The notes beneath the pieces are model-generated. The model did not search any database, was not told the origin of the DNA, and was given only the letters and a program-made list of their open reading frames with translations. From a virus, in IMG/VR virus record IMGVR_UViG_3300044821_000025, positions 1 to 31,201 of that record: a DNA stretch of 31,201 nucleotides, one strand, 5' to 3'. Within the stretch, counting starts at the first letter, position 1; every line of letters begins with the position of its first letter. A program made the position numbers and the translations under genes. Of the stretch, positions 1-8,563 are shown in pieces.

Positions 1-142
1 GCACGAAGTAAGTGGTACATTACTTGCTTATCTAGATGAGTATTTCCTACCAGAAGAACTGTACGATTGGTTGGATAAGGAAACTAGTGAACCACAACCT
101 TCCCATTCTGATCAATCTCAGCAGGACGAGATTCCCCATTAA
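1..142 (+). CDS. C-terminal end of an unidentified plus-strand protein (partial)
   Basis: An open frame enters from the left edge (first full codon at base 2) and ends at TAA 140-142, giving 46 residues. The readable part (for example LLAYLDEYFLPEELYDWLDK) looks like a real amphipathic, acidic protein end with a polar Gln/Ser-rich tail. The function cannot be told. It runs against the minus-strand operon and overlaps the last gene of that operon by 59 bases. Because the genes at the right edge of the window are also on the plus strand, it is plausibly the last gene of that early/replication block on a circular or permuted genome. That link is inference. The short length leaves room for a chance open frame. 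Confidence 0.5.
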   Translation, partial: HEVSGTLLAYLDEYFLPEELYDWLDKETSEPQPSHSDQSQQDEIPH

Positions 143-2099
143 TTGTAGCAACAGTTAATCCACCAGTGCCCGCTAATGCCCTCAAAAGTATTCTACTTGT
201 TGTGGATGCTGCGGGAGCGCTAGCGGGCATTTTTGCAGCTTCTATCATTGCACGTGCAGTGGTAGGATTGAGCATTAACTTATTTACTACCCCTTCAATT
301 CCATATAACCCTAATACTTCAGCCCCACTAGCAGCTAAATGAGATAGTGGGCTACTATGTCCTGTTATTGCCATTGCAAGTGATGTAGCGGGAATTGTAA
401 ATCCAAGGGTAGCTTTCTTCCACTGCATAACATGACTCATAAATGGGAATGATTGAGCAGGAATAGCAGCCTGAGTAGTTAACCAATTCTTCCAATTAGA
501 AAGTGCCTGTGAAGGAATTGCAGCAGCATACACGTCTTGTTTAGCAACTAATTGCTGCAAAGCCCTTTTAGCATCAAATTCACCAGTTTCATTAATCCCA
601 TTCTGCAGCATATCTTTCATTGCAGTGCCCGCTAAATACTTCCTTCCAGATGTACCAGTTGCAGTTAAGAATCGTTGTGTAGAAGGTAAATCTTTAAGGG
701 CATCCAAAGCAACCTGATTATAGGTTACATCAGGGGAAACTCCAGCTTTAAGCAGTTTCTGTGTTAGTTCAGAATTAGCAAAATTGGATTGTGCGATCTT
801 AGTATTTTGTAAAGCAACGTAGCGGGCATAATGATCTGCTCCCCATTTCTGGATAGAAGCATCCATATCAGAAGTAAGGCTACGATCCAATGCAGTAAGT
901 TGCTGAGCTAATTTACCCTTTACACCAGAAAGGTCAGTAGTTCCTGATTCAACCCCACTAGGAGTTGTCTTAAGAGAATTCAGCTTATCAATAATCTGTT
1001 CATGCATTGCATTGATACGTTGAAATTCCATCTGAGGAGATTGCTTAACTCCTGATCTATTTACTGTAGGGGGTTCTTCTAGAATAGTATGTACTAAGTC
1101 ATCAATCCCTTTAAATGGCCCTTCTACCATACGGGCATTAGGAGAAATAGATTCTAGTTCCTTAGATATCTGGTATGCAGTCTGTGACGTATTCTGAAGA
1201 GTAATAGGAGCTTCAATCTTAACACGATTTATAAGATTACCATTCTGATCCACTACATCACGAAATGCCTGCGAAGGAACATTAGAAAGTCTACCTTCAA
1301 AATCAGTCCTAGCATGTTCTAGATTGGACATCGTATCCTGTTGTAACTTGGATACAGTTTTACCAATTTTCCCTTCTAAAGGAGCCAAATCCTCAGCTAG
1401 CGGGCCAGCAATTCTCTCCTGCTGTAATCCTTTCTGCTTTGAGATAAGAGCACTCTTCTCCTTAGGAGTAAATACATTTTCTGCCCATTCTGCTGATTTA
1501 TTGCCCGTTGCTTGTCCTACAGAAAGTGGAGTTTCAGGAGTTGCCCGCATTGCCTCTACAACTTGTGGGCTACGATTTACCGGGAACATTCCTTTCAATT
1601 TATCAATAAACTTACCTCCTATTCCACCGATACCTTCTATAGCCTTTCCTCCTAATTGATTAGCAAGTTCTTCTGATCCCGCTGTTGTTAATTGTCCAAC
1701 TGGAGATTGATCGGGAGGGGCACCAAAAATATCAGGTTGAAGTGCTTGTAATCTCTGCATTAAAAGATTGCCAATTAATCCCCCACCAATTGCACCTTGT
1801 GGACCTCCCGGAGAACCTAAAACTTCACCTGCAACAGTTCCCGCTGTACGAGTATAAGGTGCTATATATTTTCGAAAATAACCTTGTGCAGTTGGTTGTT
1901 CAGTAACACTTCCAGAAGGAGTCGGAGCACCTTCTCCAGCTTCAGGCATTCTCCCTTTTGGTGCAACAGGTTTTAAATCGAGGCTATATTCCTGATAGTT
2001 AGTTACATTAGGCTTTTGTGTAAGATTTGGCCTAATAGGAGTCTTGCCCGCTGGAGTGTTAATTGGCTGGAGATCAAGACTATATTCTTGTTCAGGCAT
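84..2099 (-). CDS. Putative internal virion (ejection) protein, 671 aa
   Basis: Last gene of the structural operon. Family unrecognised by sequence; the role is inferred from position after the nozzle and fibre genes and from composition. The N-terminus holds a duplicated short motif, QEYSLDLQP near residues 4-12 and QEYSLDLKP near 36-44, separated by a Pro/Thr-rich linker. Residues about 85-115 form a small-residue segment with several Gly-x-x-x-Gly steps (SPGGPQGAIGGGLIGN) that could insert in a membrane. The rest is long, mostly helical and Gln/Ala/Leu-rich with a second hydrophobic stretch near 570-610. Podovirus ejection proteins are commonly large, helical and placed here. Start ATG has AGGAA nine bases upstream, one base after the preceding stop. 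Its 3' end overlaps a convergent plus-strand gene. Confidence 0.55.
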   Translation of the reverse strand: MPEQEYSLDLQPINTPAGKTPIRPNLTQKPNVTNYQEYSLDLKPVAPKGRMPEAGEGAPTPSGSVTEQPTAQGYFRKYIAPYTRTAGTVAGEVLGSPGGPQGAIGGGLIGNLLMQRLQALQPDIFGAPPDQSPVGQLTTAGSEELANQLGGKAIEGIGGIGGKFIDKLKGMFPVNRSPQVVEAMRATPETPLSVGQATGNKSAEWAENVFTPKEKSALISKQKGLQQERIAGPLAEDLAPLEGKIGKTVSKLQQDTMSNLEHARTDFEGRLSNVPSQAFRDVVDQNGNLINRVKIEAPITLQNTSQTAYQISKELESISPNARMVEGPFKGIDDLVHTILEEPPTVNRSGVKQSPQMEFQRINAMHEQIIDKLNSLKTTPSGVESGTTDLSGVKGKLAQQLTALDRSLTSDMDASIQKWGADHYARYVALQNTKIAQSNFANSELTQKLLKAGVSPDVTYNQVALDALKDLPSTQRFLTATGTSGRKYLAGTAMKDMLQNGINETGEFDAKRALQQLVAKQDVYAAAIPSQALSNWKNWLTTQAAIPAQSFPFMSHVMQWKKATLGFTIPATSLAMAITGHSSPLSHLAASGAEVLGLYGIEGVVNKLMLNPTTARAMIEAAKMPASAPAASTTSRILLRALAGTGGLTVATINGESRPAEIDQNGKVVVH

Positions 2100-2100
2100 T

Positions 2101-3561
2101 TTATTCCTGTGAGTGTATTACTTTATAAGTCTTACTCTGAGGATCAAGGAGAAGTGTTTCTCCAGATGGTGATTGTCTTACTATTGGTACTATCTTACCA
2201 TTGATAAGTACGTTCTTGCCAATAAATGTTTTAAGAAGATCATGCTTCTCAAGTATTTTTACCTTCTGATCCCATGGAGCGGACCCAAGTTTATCTGCCA
2301 TTATCTGGCTATAAGCCTGATATCGGAGTGTAGCAATATTATGTTCCGCTTGATCCTTGGTAATACTAGAGTTAGCCATTGCATTAGCCTGATTATTAAT
2401 CTCAGGCATATTCAATCGGTTTAATCCATTCAAGGAACGTACCAAAGCAGGTGCCATTGAAGTAATCTGTGCTTGTAGATTCTTAAGATCAGTACCAATT
2501 ACAGCTCCCTTTAGTTTAGTACCTAAAGCCCCAAGTGCAGTATCTCCTAATTTATCTTTCATCTGATCCATAATACTAAAGGCACCTTCTAGATCTTGTA
2601 CCCCATTTATGGCTTCAATATTCTTAGGAGGAATAGCTACATGACCAATTCCATGTAAAGCCGTAGTAGCATGGGTTCTTACAGCAGAGGGAATTTGTGA
2701 TAATCCAGCTTCTCCAGTATCCAATTGATCTACAGCAGCTGCAATATCATCAGCAGATACCTGATTATGTGATTTTGCAGCTACAACACGAGACATTGCT
2801 GCAATATTAGCAGCTGTAATACGTGATTGATTAGTTAGTTTATTATTCTCCTTAGCAGCATCCAATTCCATAATCTTCATGGTACGGGCATTTCCTTCTT
2901 TTTGGCCCGCTAAAGCTCTTGCATAAGGATACTCACCCGCTGCTTCTGCACCTTTTAATGATCCAGCATTCTGAGCAAGAATTGGTCCAAGAGCCTTCAA
3001 AAGAGCAGTTTGCTGAGAAATTCCAGCTTGTGCCTGCTGCTGGTTAAAATTAGACTGGATTGGAATTCCACCAGGGAATAACTCCTTTAGTGGACCTGAA
3101 TATCCCTGTTCCGGAGTCATATTGTAAGTATAATTGGAAGCAGGATTTTGTTGTGTACTAGGATGAAATGCTGGAGAATTAGGATCAGATTGGTCCCTAG
3201 ATTGTGCTGCTGCCATCCCAGGTGAACCAATACTATAAGGCTCTACAGATTGTGCAACAGGACTCTGAAAAGATGGAGATTGTTCCTGTTCTGGAGTCGG
3301 TGGAGGTGCTCCAGCGGACCCAGGGCCATTTCCATACAACCTATTAAAATGTTCTTGTGCCTGCATTTGTGCAAGCATAAGACTCTGCTTTAAGGTATCC
3401 TGATGGAATTTAGCGGTATCCTTAATCTGTTGCTGAGCATTTTCATGAGTCTTTTGAGCCATCTCATACTCATGCTGCTCCCGCAATTGCTCTTGCTTTA
3501 ACTGTCGATTCTTAAAATATGCCCCGAGAATCGTTTCGGGTCCGGACATATCTACTGGCAT
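2101..3561 (-). CDS. Putative internal virion (ejection) protein, 486 aa
   Basis: No family recognised. Residues about 15-75 are a highly charged Gln/Glu/Lys-rich helix (LKQEQLREQHEYEMAQKTHE), probably a coiled coil. It is followed by a Pro/Ser/Gln-rich low-complexity linker (about 80-165) and then an Ala/Ile/Leu-rich helical body with a long regular segment from about 225 to 430. This arrangement resembles the middle one of the three internal ejection proteins of short-tailed phages, but the assignment rests on gene order and composition only. The start ATG follows the previous stop by one base, and its ribosome site GGAGAA is formed from the end of the previous gene, suggesting coupled translation and similar dosage to its neighbours. 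Confidence 0.5.
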   Translation of the reverse strand: MPVDMSGPETILGAYFKNRQLKQEQLREQHEYEMAQKTHENAQQQIKDTAKFHQDTLKQSLMLAQMQAQEHFNRLYGNGPGSAGAPPPTPEQEQSPSFQSPVAQSVEPYSIGSPGMAAAQSRDQSDPNSPAFHPSTQQNPASNYTYNMTPEQGYSGPLKELFPGGIPIQSNFNQQQAQAGISQQTALLKALGPILAQNAGSLKGAEAAGEYPYARALAGQKEGNARTMKIMELDAAKENNKLTNQSRITAANIAAMSRVVAAKSHNQVSADDIAAAVDQLDTGEAGLSQIPSAVRTHATTALHGIGHVAIPPKNIEAINGVQDLEGAFSIMDQMKDKLGDTALGALGTKLKGAVIGTDLKNLQAQITSMAPALVRSLNGLNRLNMPEINNQANAMANSSITKDQAEHNIATLRYQAYSQIMADKLGSAPWDQKVKILEKHDLLKTFIGKNVLINGKIVPIVRQSPSGETLLLDPQSKTYKVIHSQE

Positions 3562-3562
3562 A

Positions 3563-4195
3563 TTATTCTCCTACATAAGTACCGGACGAATCAGTATAAC
3601 CACCACCACCACCACTTCCACCAATCCCTTTTAGAATATTTCCCCATCCTCCACCAGCTTCTATTCCTGCACCTAATCCACCAAACAAACCACTCAACAT
3701 TCCCATAACTCCACCCCCACTCTTAGTTTGAGTGGAATGTCCAGTTTGATTTGTTGTAGTTCCATAAGGAGTAGCACGGAAAGCATTTACCGCACCCGCA
3801 AGATTCTGCTGTAATAATTGTTGTCTAAGCAACGGCATCTGGTTGGAAACTTGTGTTTGCTGTCCAATTCTATTTCCCTCATTTGCAGCAGTTGCAGCGC
3901 CCGCTAATGGAGAATAGGTTAAACCGCGGGCTGCAAGAACAGATTGCAATATATTATTATTAGCTTCAGATCCTCTATTAATATTTGCATTAGCTCCAGC
4001 TTGATACCCCTGTAAATTGGAACCTTGCATCCCTTGTTGAGCTTGCTTCATTATAGATTGCATGAAAGCAAGTTGTTCAGGGCTTAAATTAGGAGTAGAA
4101 GTTCCTGTCTGGGATGAATCTGTAGTGGTGGTTTGTGGTGCATTACCAAATAATCCCGATAGACCACTCAATACAGGCATTACAAAAGCTGACAT
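3563..4195 (-). CDS. Putative small ejection or DNA-injection protein, Gly-rich, 210 aa
   Basis: Small protein with a hydrophobic glycine-bearing N-terminus (FVMPVLSGLSGLFG, residues 4-17), a Gln/Asn/Ala-rich helical centre (about 40-145; SPEQLAFMQSIMKQAQQGM) and a C-terminal glycine-rich region (GMLSGLFGGLGAGIEAGGG) ending in a six-glycine tract. Two amphipathic Gly-x-x-x-Gly segments at the ends and a helical Gln-rich middle are typical of small pilot or injection proteins that form transient pores, though I cannot name the family. It is the first of three consecutive genes with this flavour at the end of the operon. The ribosome site AGGAG overlaps the stop codon of the upstream fibre gene. 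Confidence 0.5.
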   Translation of the reverse strand: MSAFVMPVLSGLSGLFGNAPQTTTTDSSQTGTSTPNLSPEQLAFMQSIMKQAQQGMQGSNLQGYQAGANANINRGSEANNNILQSVLAARGLTYSPLAGAATAANEGNRIGQQTQVSNQMPLLRQQLLQQNLAGAVNAFRATPYGTTTNQTGHSTQTKSGGGVMGMLSGLFGGLGAGIEAGGGWGNILKGIGGSGGGGGYTDSSGTYVGE

Positions 4196-4202
4196 AATTC
4201 TC

Positions 4203-5333
4203 CTAAGTTGGATCTACTTTTCCTGTAGCTATCCCAGCGGTAAATGTTATAGAGCCATTACTGCCACCAGCAGTTAATTTTGCCAGGGCAATTGTATAAT
4301 TTAATCCTGCATTAGCTCCAATGTAAAGGCTACCAGTAACTAATCTAATAGCAGCTCCACCACGTAGATATAAGTTACCAGAAACTGATTCAATACCCAT
4401 ATCTCCAGAAGAACGATATACACCTGTACCACTTCCAATACAGGAAATATTGCCCCCAGCGGAAACTGTAAAATCTGTCCCCGCTGTAACACCTAAATAT
4501 TGATTAGCTGTGAAATCTATATGAGAGCCAGAAGTTACTGAATAAAAGGTACCTGTCTGAAAGTAAATATCAAATGCAGCTACAGCAGTAAATGATCCAT
4601 CAGCCTGTATTGAAGTATTGCCACCAGCTGTAATAGAATGTAGTGTTATAATTCTACCATTTAGGGTAAGATCGCCATATGGATATGTGCCCGCTGTAGC
4701 CTGTTGTATTACTCCAGTCGCTAACTCTAATGCAAGAACAGCGGGTAAACCTGTAACATCTAAAGATCCTTCTACCCTAGCCCCATTAGTAAATATACTT
4801 TTCCAAGAGTTAGCATTACCCTTACCAAGATCATAAGTATTGGATAGATTAGGATATACATTCCTATTAGTATAGAGACCAGCAGGACTCGCACCATCTA
4901 TATTATCCCTAGCAACCAGCTGATTATTATAATCATAAAGACATAACCCATGTACTGCATCCTTAATATAAGTTATATAATACTGACTAGTAGACAGCAA
5001 CGTTGCAGCCGCTTGTCTAAAGAGTACAATAAGAGTATCAAATCCTGATCTAAATGAATTCTTCTGCTGGAATACATTAGGTTTACTAAGATAAGCTAAA
5101 TCAGTTCCCTCTAGACCAGGGACACTAGTTCGGTTACTCCCGGGTAGATTTTTTGGTGTAACCGCCTGCTTTAACTGTGACTTATTGACTACTGAAGTAG
5201 GATTAGTACTTACACCTACATTGGAAATAGATCTACCGTGTAAATTAAGATTGTTCTGTGTGAGGTTAGTAATCTGATCTTGTAGCTGTTGTATAGCTAC
5301 CTGAGCATCCTGTAATGATTGTATGGCTATCAT
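4203..5333 (-). CDS. Tail fibre or spike protein, beta-rich, 376 aa
   Basis: The N-terminus (residues about 5-35) is a Gln/Leu/Ile heptad-like coiled coil (LQDAQVAIQQLQDQITNL), a usual trimerisation element of fibres. A segment near 165-185 (NLSNTYDLGKGNANSWKSIF) matches the recurrent phage-fibre pattern 'Y-x-L-G-x-x-x-x-x-W-x-x-I/L'. Residues about 185-370 are repetitive Gly/Thr/Ser beta strands (for example TAGTDFTVSAGGNISC) compatible with a triple beta-helix shaft. No catalytic domain or intramolecular chaperone is seen. Start ATG overlaps the stop of the nozzle gene as ATGA. It probably attaches to the tail hub formed by the two preceding proteins and contributes to host recognition. It has no signal peptide, unlike the tailspike and fibres further upstream. 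Confidence 0.65.
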   Translation of the reverse strand: MIAIQSLQDAQVAIQQLQDQITNLTQNNLNLHGRSISNVGVSTNPTSVVNKSQLKQAVTPKNLPGSNRTSVPGLEGTDLAYLSKPNVFQQKNSFRSGFDTLIVLFRQAAATLLSTSQYYITYIKDAVHGLCLYDYNNQLVARDNIDGASPAGLYTNRNVYPNLSNTYDLGKGNANSWKSIFTNGARVEGSLDVTGLPAVLALELATGVIQQATAGTYPYGDLTLNGRIITLHSITAGGNTSIQADGSFTAVAAFDIYFQTGTFYSVTSGSHIDFTANQYLGVTAGTDFTVSAGGNISCIGSGTGVYRSSGDMGIESVSGNLYLRGGAAIRLVTGSLYIGANAGLNYTIALAKLTAGGSNGSITFTAGIATGKVDPT

Positions 5334-8300
5334 TTAAATCCCTCATACATCTTACTCATGCTTCCCGCTGCGGTGATCCACTTTGCACTAGTAGACATTC
5401 CAGATAGCTGAATCCTTAATTGTCCGTACCAACGATAGAATGGGAATGTAGAAACTGGTGAAATAATCTCTACCCTTACTACACTTCCTACTACAGTCTT
5501 AGGTAATTTCACAATATATACTTGATCGACTAGGCGTAGCGTTGGAAAACTACCAGAAACAGCCAGTACATCATCAGCAAAAACATTGTAATTAAGACTA
5601 TACCCTTCCGTGACAAGTCTTAACCTCATTTCTAAAACTTTACCCATCACATCCATTTGGAGTGGGCCAAGTTGATCAAACAATCTAGGGATTGGTAATT
5701 CCTCTACATTGAGGTTCTGTAGGAATCCATGGAAGTCAAATGGTTTGGCTCCCGATAATGTTCCTCCATAGTCAATTCCAAATGTGTCGGATTGGAACAT
5801 ATGGTAAACTGTTTTCTTATTTGGCGTATTAAATGTGGAAGTTGGACCCACAGCCACACCATCCACAATAGGAGAGAATACAACATCATTACCGTTGGTG
5901 TTAATGATAAGTGGTAATGTTCTAACACGTTTCTTAGTGGGAACACCAAGATTGTCCCCTTGTATAAACTGATAAGTTATAGGGTCAGGCTGTGGTACTA
6001 GATTCTTTGCAACTAGCATCCCATAGTATTCAAACTGGTGTATGCCGTCGCCATAGATGAGTAAACCAACATTATAAGCATAGACTTCCTGATTAAACTG
6101 ATAGGATACTACAGTCTTATCATAGGTTGTAAAAGTCTGAGCGGGCCACGAAATTCCATCGAGAATTGGTGTTATAGTTACTGTTTGTCCTAAAGTATCA
6201 ATTGTTATGGGTAGAACTGTTAAGAGTTTCCTACCTGCTGAACCAAAATCAGTTGGTGGAACACGAAGATATATGTGAGGTTCTGGCCTGGCACTATAAT
6301 CTATACTCCAATCAGACATTCTGAAATTGGCAGGTGTACCTTGAATAATTATTCCAAATCTCTTATTTCTATCAATTGGGCACCCATGAAGATCATTTAC
6401 AACTTCTCCCCCATTCCCAGTAACATTGGTAAATGATATCCCATTAATATTTGTATCAGAATATAGGGATACCGTTACATTGTCCGTATTTACAAATTGC
6501 TTAAGCGTGAATAGATCTTTACGGGTAAAACTCTCACTATTATCCAATAGCGGACTTTGTACATAAATTGGGCCCGGAGAACCACCACCTTCAAACTGAA
6601 CTACATTCTGTCCCACAATAGCAAGTACCTGACCATCATCTTCCTGTGCAAAAGAAGTTACAGCCGAAGTCTTCCTATACCATGCCTGTTTGTTAATATT
6701 GTATACAAATGTGGAATAGGATAGATCTATATGTTGTACTGCAAAGGCTAGCTTGTTCTTATAAAATGTTAGAGCACAAGGGGTATTGTTTCCACCTTTA
6801 ATGTTAAATCCAAGGACTCCATAACAAGTTTGACCACGCCATAATTGATCAAGTTCAGCAGATATGGATTCTGTATAAGTTCCAACTAATCTCCTGAGCC
6901 CATCGCTAGCAACGTACACAAGAGCAGTATTGAGATAAGTAACAGCGCGAGAAATAGGGGGCTGTTTGATTCCAAGAGGAGAAATGGTGACATCAAATGT
7001 TCCGTCCGATTGTTGTTGGTATGTCCCGCTAACCATGTAAATATCTTGGGTAGTTCCAATTACTAACACATTAGCTGTCTTTACTACAAATAAACACTGT
7101 TCAAAAGTACTACCAGAAAGAGTAAGTACGATGCGGGCATCATAAGCATCAGGATTCAGATAGTCTGTCAAGTAAAGGTTGCGTTTCGTCAGCAACGCCA
7201 TCCTTCCCGCTACTGGTCCTTCAATTCCTATGATATCATCAGTTATACTCGTCAAAGATGCAAGATACAAATTAAGGGTAATACCATTTAACTGTAATTG
7301 TGTATCAGAAAGGGTGTCCGCTGCGTGTAACCATCCACCTGCTCCATCTGGATAAGAAATACAACAAAAATATGGCTGATCTAATGCACCACCAGCACGA
7401 AAATACCATATCTGGTTTACTTGTGCATCTATTCCAGTTAAATTTGGTGCTAAATCTACCCATCCACTTATTACTGTAACCTGTTTAGAGGGAGGTGATG
7501 CTGGTGATTTACCTACATAAATACCACCGTTGTTAAACACATTAACCTGATAATAGGTGTAAGGAACTGCATCAATATCATTTCCCGCTATTAGGCCAGA
7601 TTTGGTCCCACCTTTAAATTCAAACGGGACACCAATAGAATAGTTACCGGTAGCTGCGAAGGTATTAAAAATAACCCGAATTCCGTATACAGTTGACCAG
7701 TCCAATCCAGCGGTGACTCCGGCCCTTTGGAAATCCGCCCGTTGAGCAGAAAGAGTGGCCCACCATGTTGCTCCATCTCGTACAAAAGTTGAAGATGACC
7801 ATTCATAATAATAGTAATCTATAACATCTGCTGTTGTTCCACCTGCACCCGCTGGAGGAGTTTGTAACATTGCCTCAACACGTATTGTATCTATATTAGC
7901 AGAATCGGCAATCTTAACTGCTAGACAAAACGTGTCAATATCAGTAGAAGAACCACCGTCTAAAAACGACGTAAGATCTAAATGGGCTACTGGTTTATAC
8001 TGAAGTACAAATCTAAGAGTAGTAGCATCTGGAGCCCCAGTTACATACGAATCCCCAGAAGCTGTAATTGTACCTTCTAATGCTGTAAATAGAGTGAAAT
8101 TAGTTGTAAGACTTCCATACCAAGAAGCATAAGATCCATCTCTAGAAGTTGGAGTAGGAGTTCCTGGTTGAGTTAATCCCCAAGGCAATACTGTTGTGCC
8201 ATCATTCTTAACTTTCTTAGACCCAGATGCAATAAATATCTGACCAAAGCCCGAACCAGCAGCAAAATTGTTACTTCCACCAGAGATAATACCAACTCCA

Positions 8301-8563
8301 TAACCTCCTGGTCCAGTATCTTCTACTACTGATCCACCAAATAATCCTACCAGTCTATACTTTGTATTATTAAGTGTCTTAGAATAGCACCAAAGTGGGG
8401 TAGCACCAAGAGGATTATTGTTAAGTTTAACATCGCCCGCTGCAAGAGAAAGTGCTCCCTTCTCATCTACAGTAACATTATCCATCCGTAGAAGACCATT
8501 TGGCCTCCCATTATAAATATCGTCTCCAGGAATGTAGCCAGCGGACCAATCCTTCTGTCTCAT
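5330..8563 (-). CDS. Tail nozzle / tail tubular protein B-like, 1077 aa
   Basis: Very long beta-rich protein starting MRQKDWSAGYIPGDDIYNGR and followed by a 'GLLRMDNVTVDEKGALSL' segment. This opening, in which a few residues lead into an 'N-x-x-x-D-x-x-G-x-L-x-x' strand, is characteristic of tail nozzle or stabilisation proteins of podoviruses (T7 gp12-like and similar). The centre (about 430-680) is rich in short WD/propeller-like strands with phrases such as GRMALLTKRNLYLTDYL and NVLVIGTTQDIYMVSGTY that fit a six-bladed propeller around the channel. It is longer than T7 gp12 (about 794 residues), with extra beta domains at the C-terminus (about 790-1060; repeated 'LPITIDTLGQTVTITPILDG'-type strands, twice). 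Start overlaps the upstream stop as TAATG. The family is fairly certain; extra-domain roles are not. Confidence 0.65.
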   Translation of the reverse strand: MRQKDWSAGYIPGDDIYNGRPNGLLRMDNVTVDEKGALSLAAGDVKLNNNPLGATPLWCYSKTLNNTKYRLVGLFGGSVVEDTGPGGYGVGIISGGSNNFAAGSGFGQIFIASGSKKVKNDGTTVLPWGLTQPGTPTPTSRDGSYASWYGSLTTNFTLFTALEGTITASGDSYVTGAPDATTLRFVLQYKPVAHLDLTSFLDGGSSTDIDTFCLAVKIADSANIDTIRVEAMLQTPPAGAGGTTADVIDYYYYEWSSSTFVRDGATWWATLSAQRADFQRAGVTAGLDWSTVYGIRVIFNTFAATGNYSIGVPFEFKGGTKSGLIAGNDIDAVPYTYYQVNVFNNGGIYVGKSPASPPSKQVTVISGWVDLAPNLTGIDAQVNQIWYFRAGGALDQPYFCCISYPDGAGGWLHAADTLSDTQLQLNGITLNLYLASLTSITDDIIGIEGPVAGRMALLTKRNLYLTDYLNPDAYDARIVLTLSGSTFEQCLFVVKTANVLVIGTTQDIYMVSGTYQQQSDGTFDVTISPLGIKQPPISRAVTYLNTALVYVASDGLRRLVGTYTESISAELDQLWRGQTCYGVLGFNIKGGNNTPCALTFYKNKLAFAVQHIDLSYSTFVYNINKQAWYRKTSAVTSFAQEDDGQVLAIVGQNVVQFEGGGSPGPIYVQSPLLDNSESFTRKDLFTLKQFVNTDNVTVSLYSDTNINGISFTNVTGNGGEVVNDLHGCPIDRNKRFGIIIQGTPANFRMSDWSIDYSARPEPHIYLRVPPTDFGSAGRKLLTVLPITIDTLGQTVTITPILDGISWPAQTFTTYDKTVVSYQFNQEVYAYNVGLLIYGDGIHQFEYYGMLVAKNLVPQPDPITYQFIQGDNLGVPTKKRVRTLPLIINTNGNDVVFSPIVDGVAVGPTSTFNTPNKKTVYHMFQSDTFGIDYGGTLSGAKPFDFHGFLQNLNVEELPIPRLFDQLGPLQMDVMGKVLEMRLRLVTEGYSLNYNVFADDVLAVSGSFPTLRLVDQVYIVKLPKTVVGSVVRVEIISPVSTFPFYRWYGQLRIQLSGMSTSAKWITAAGSMSKMYEGFK

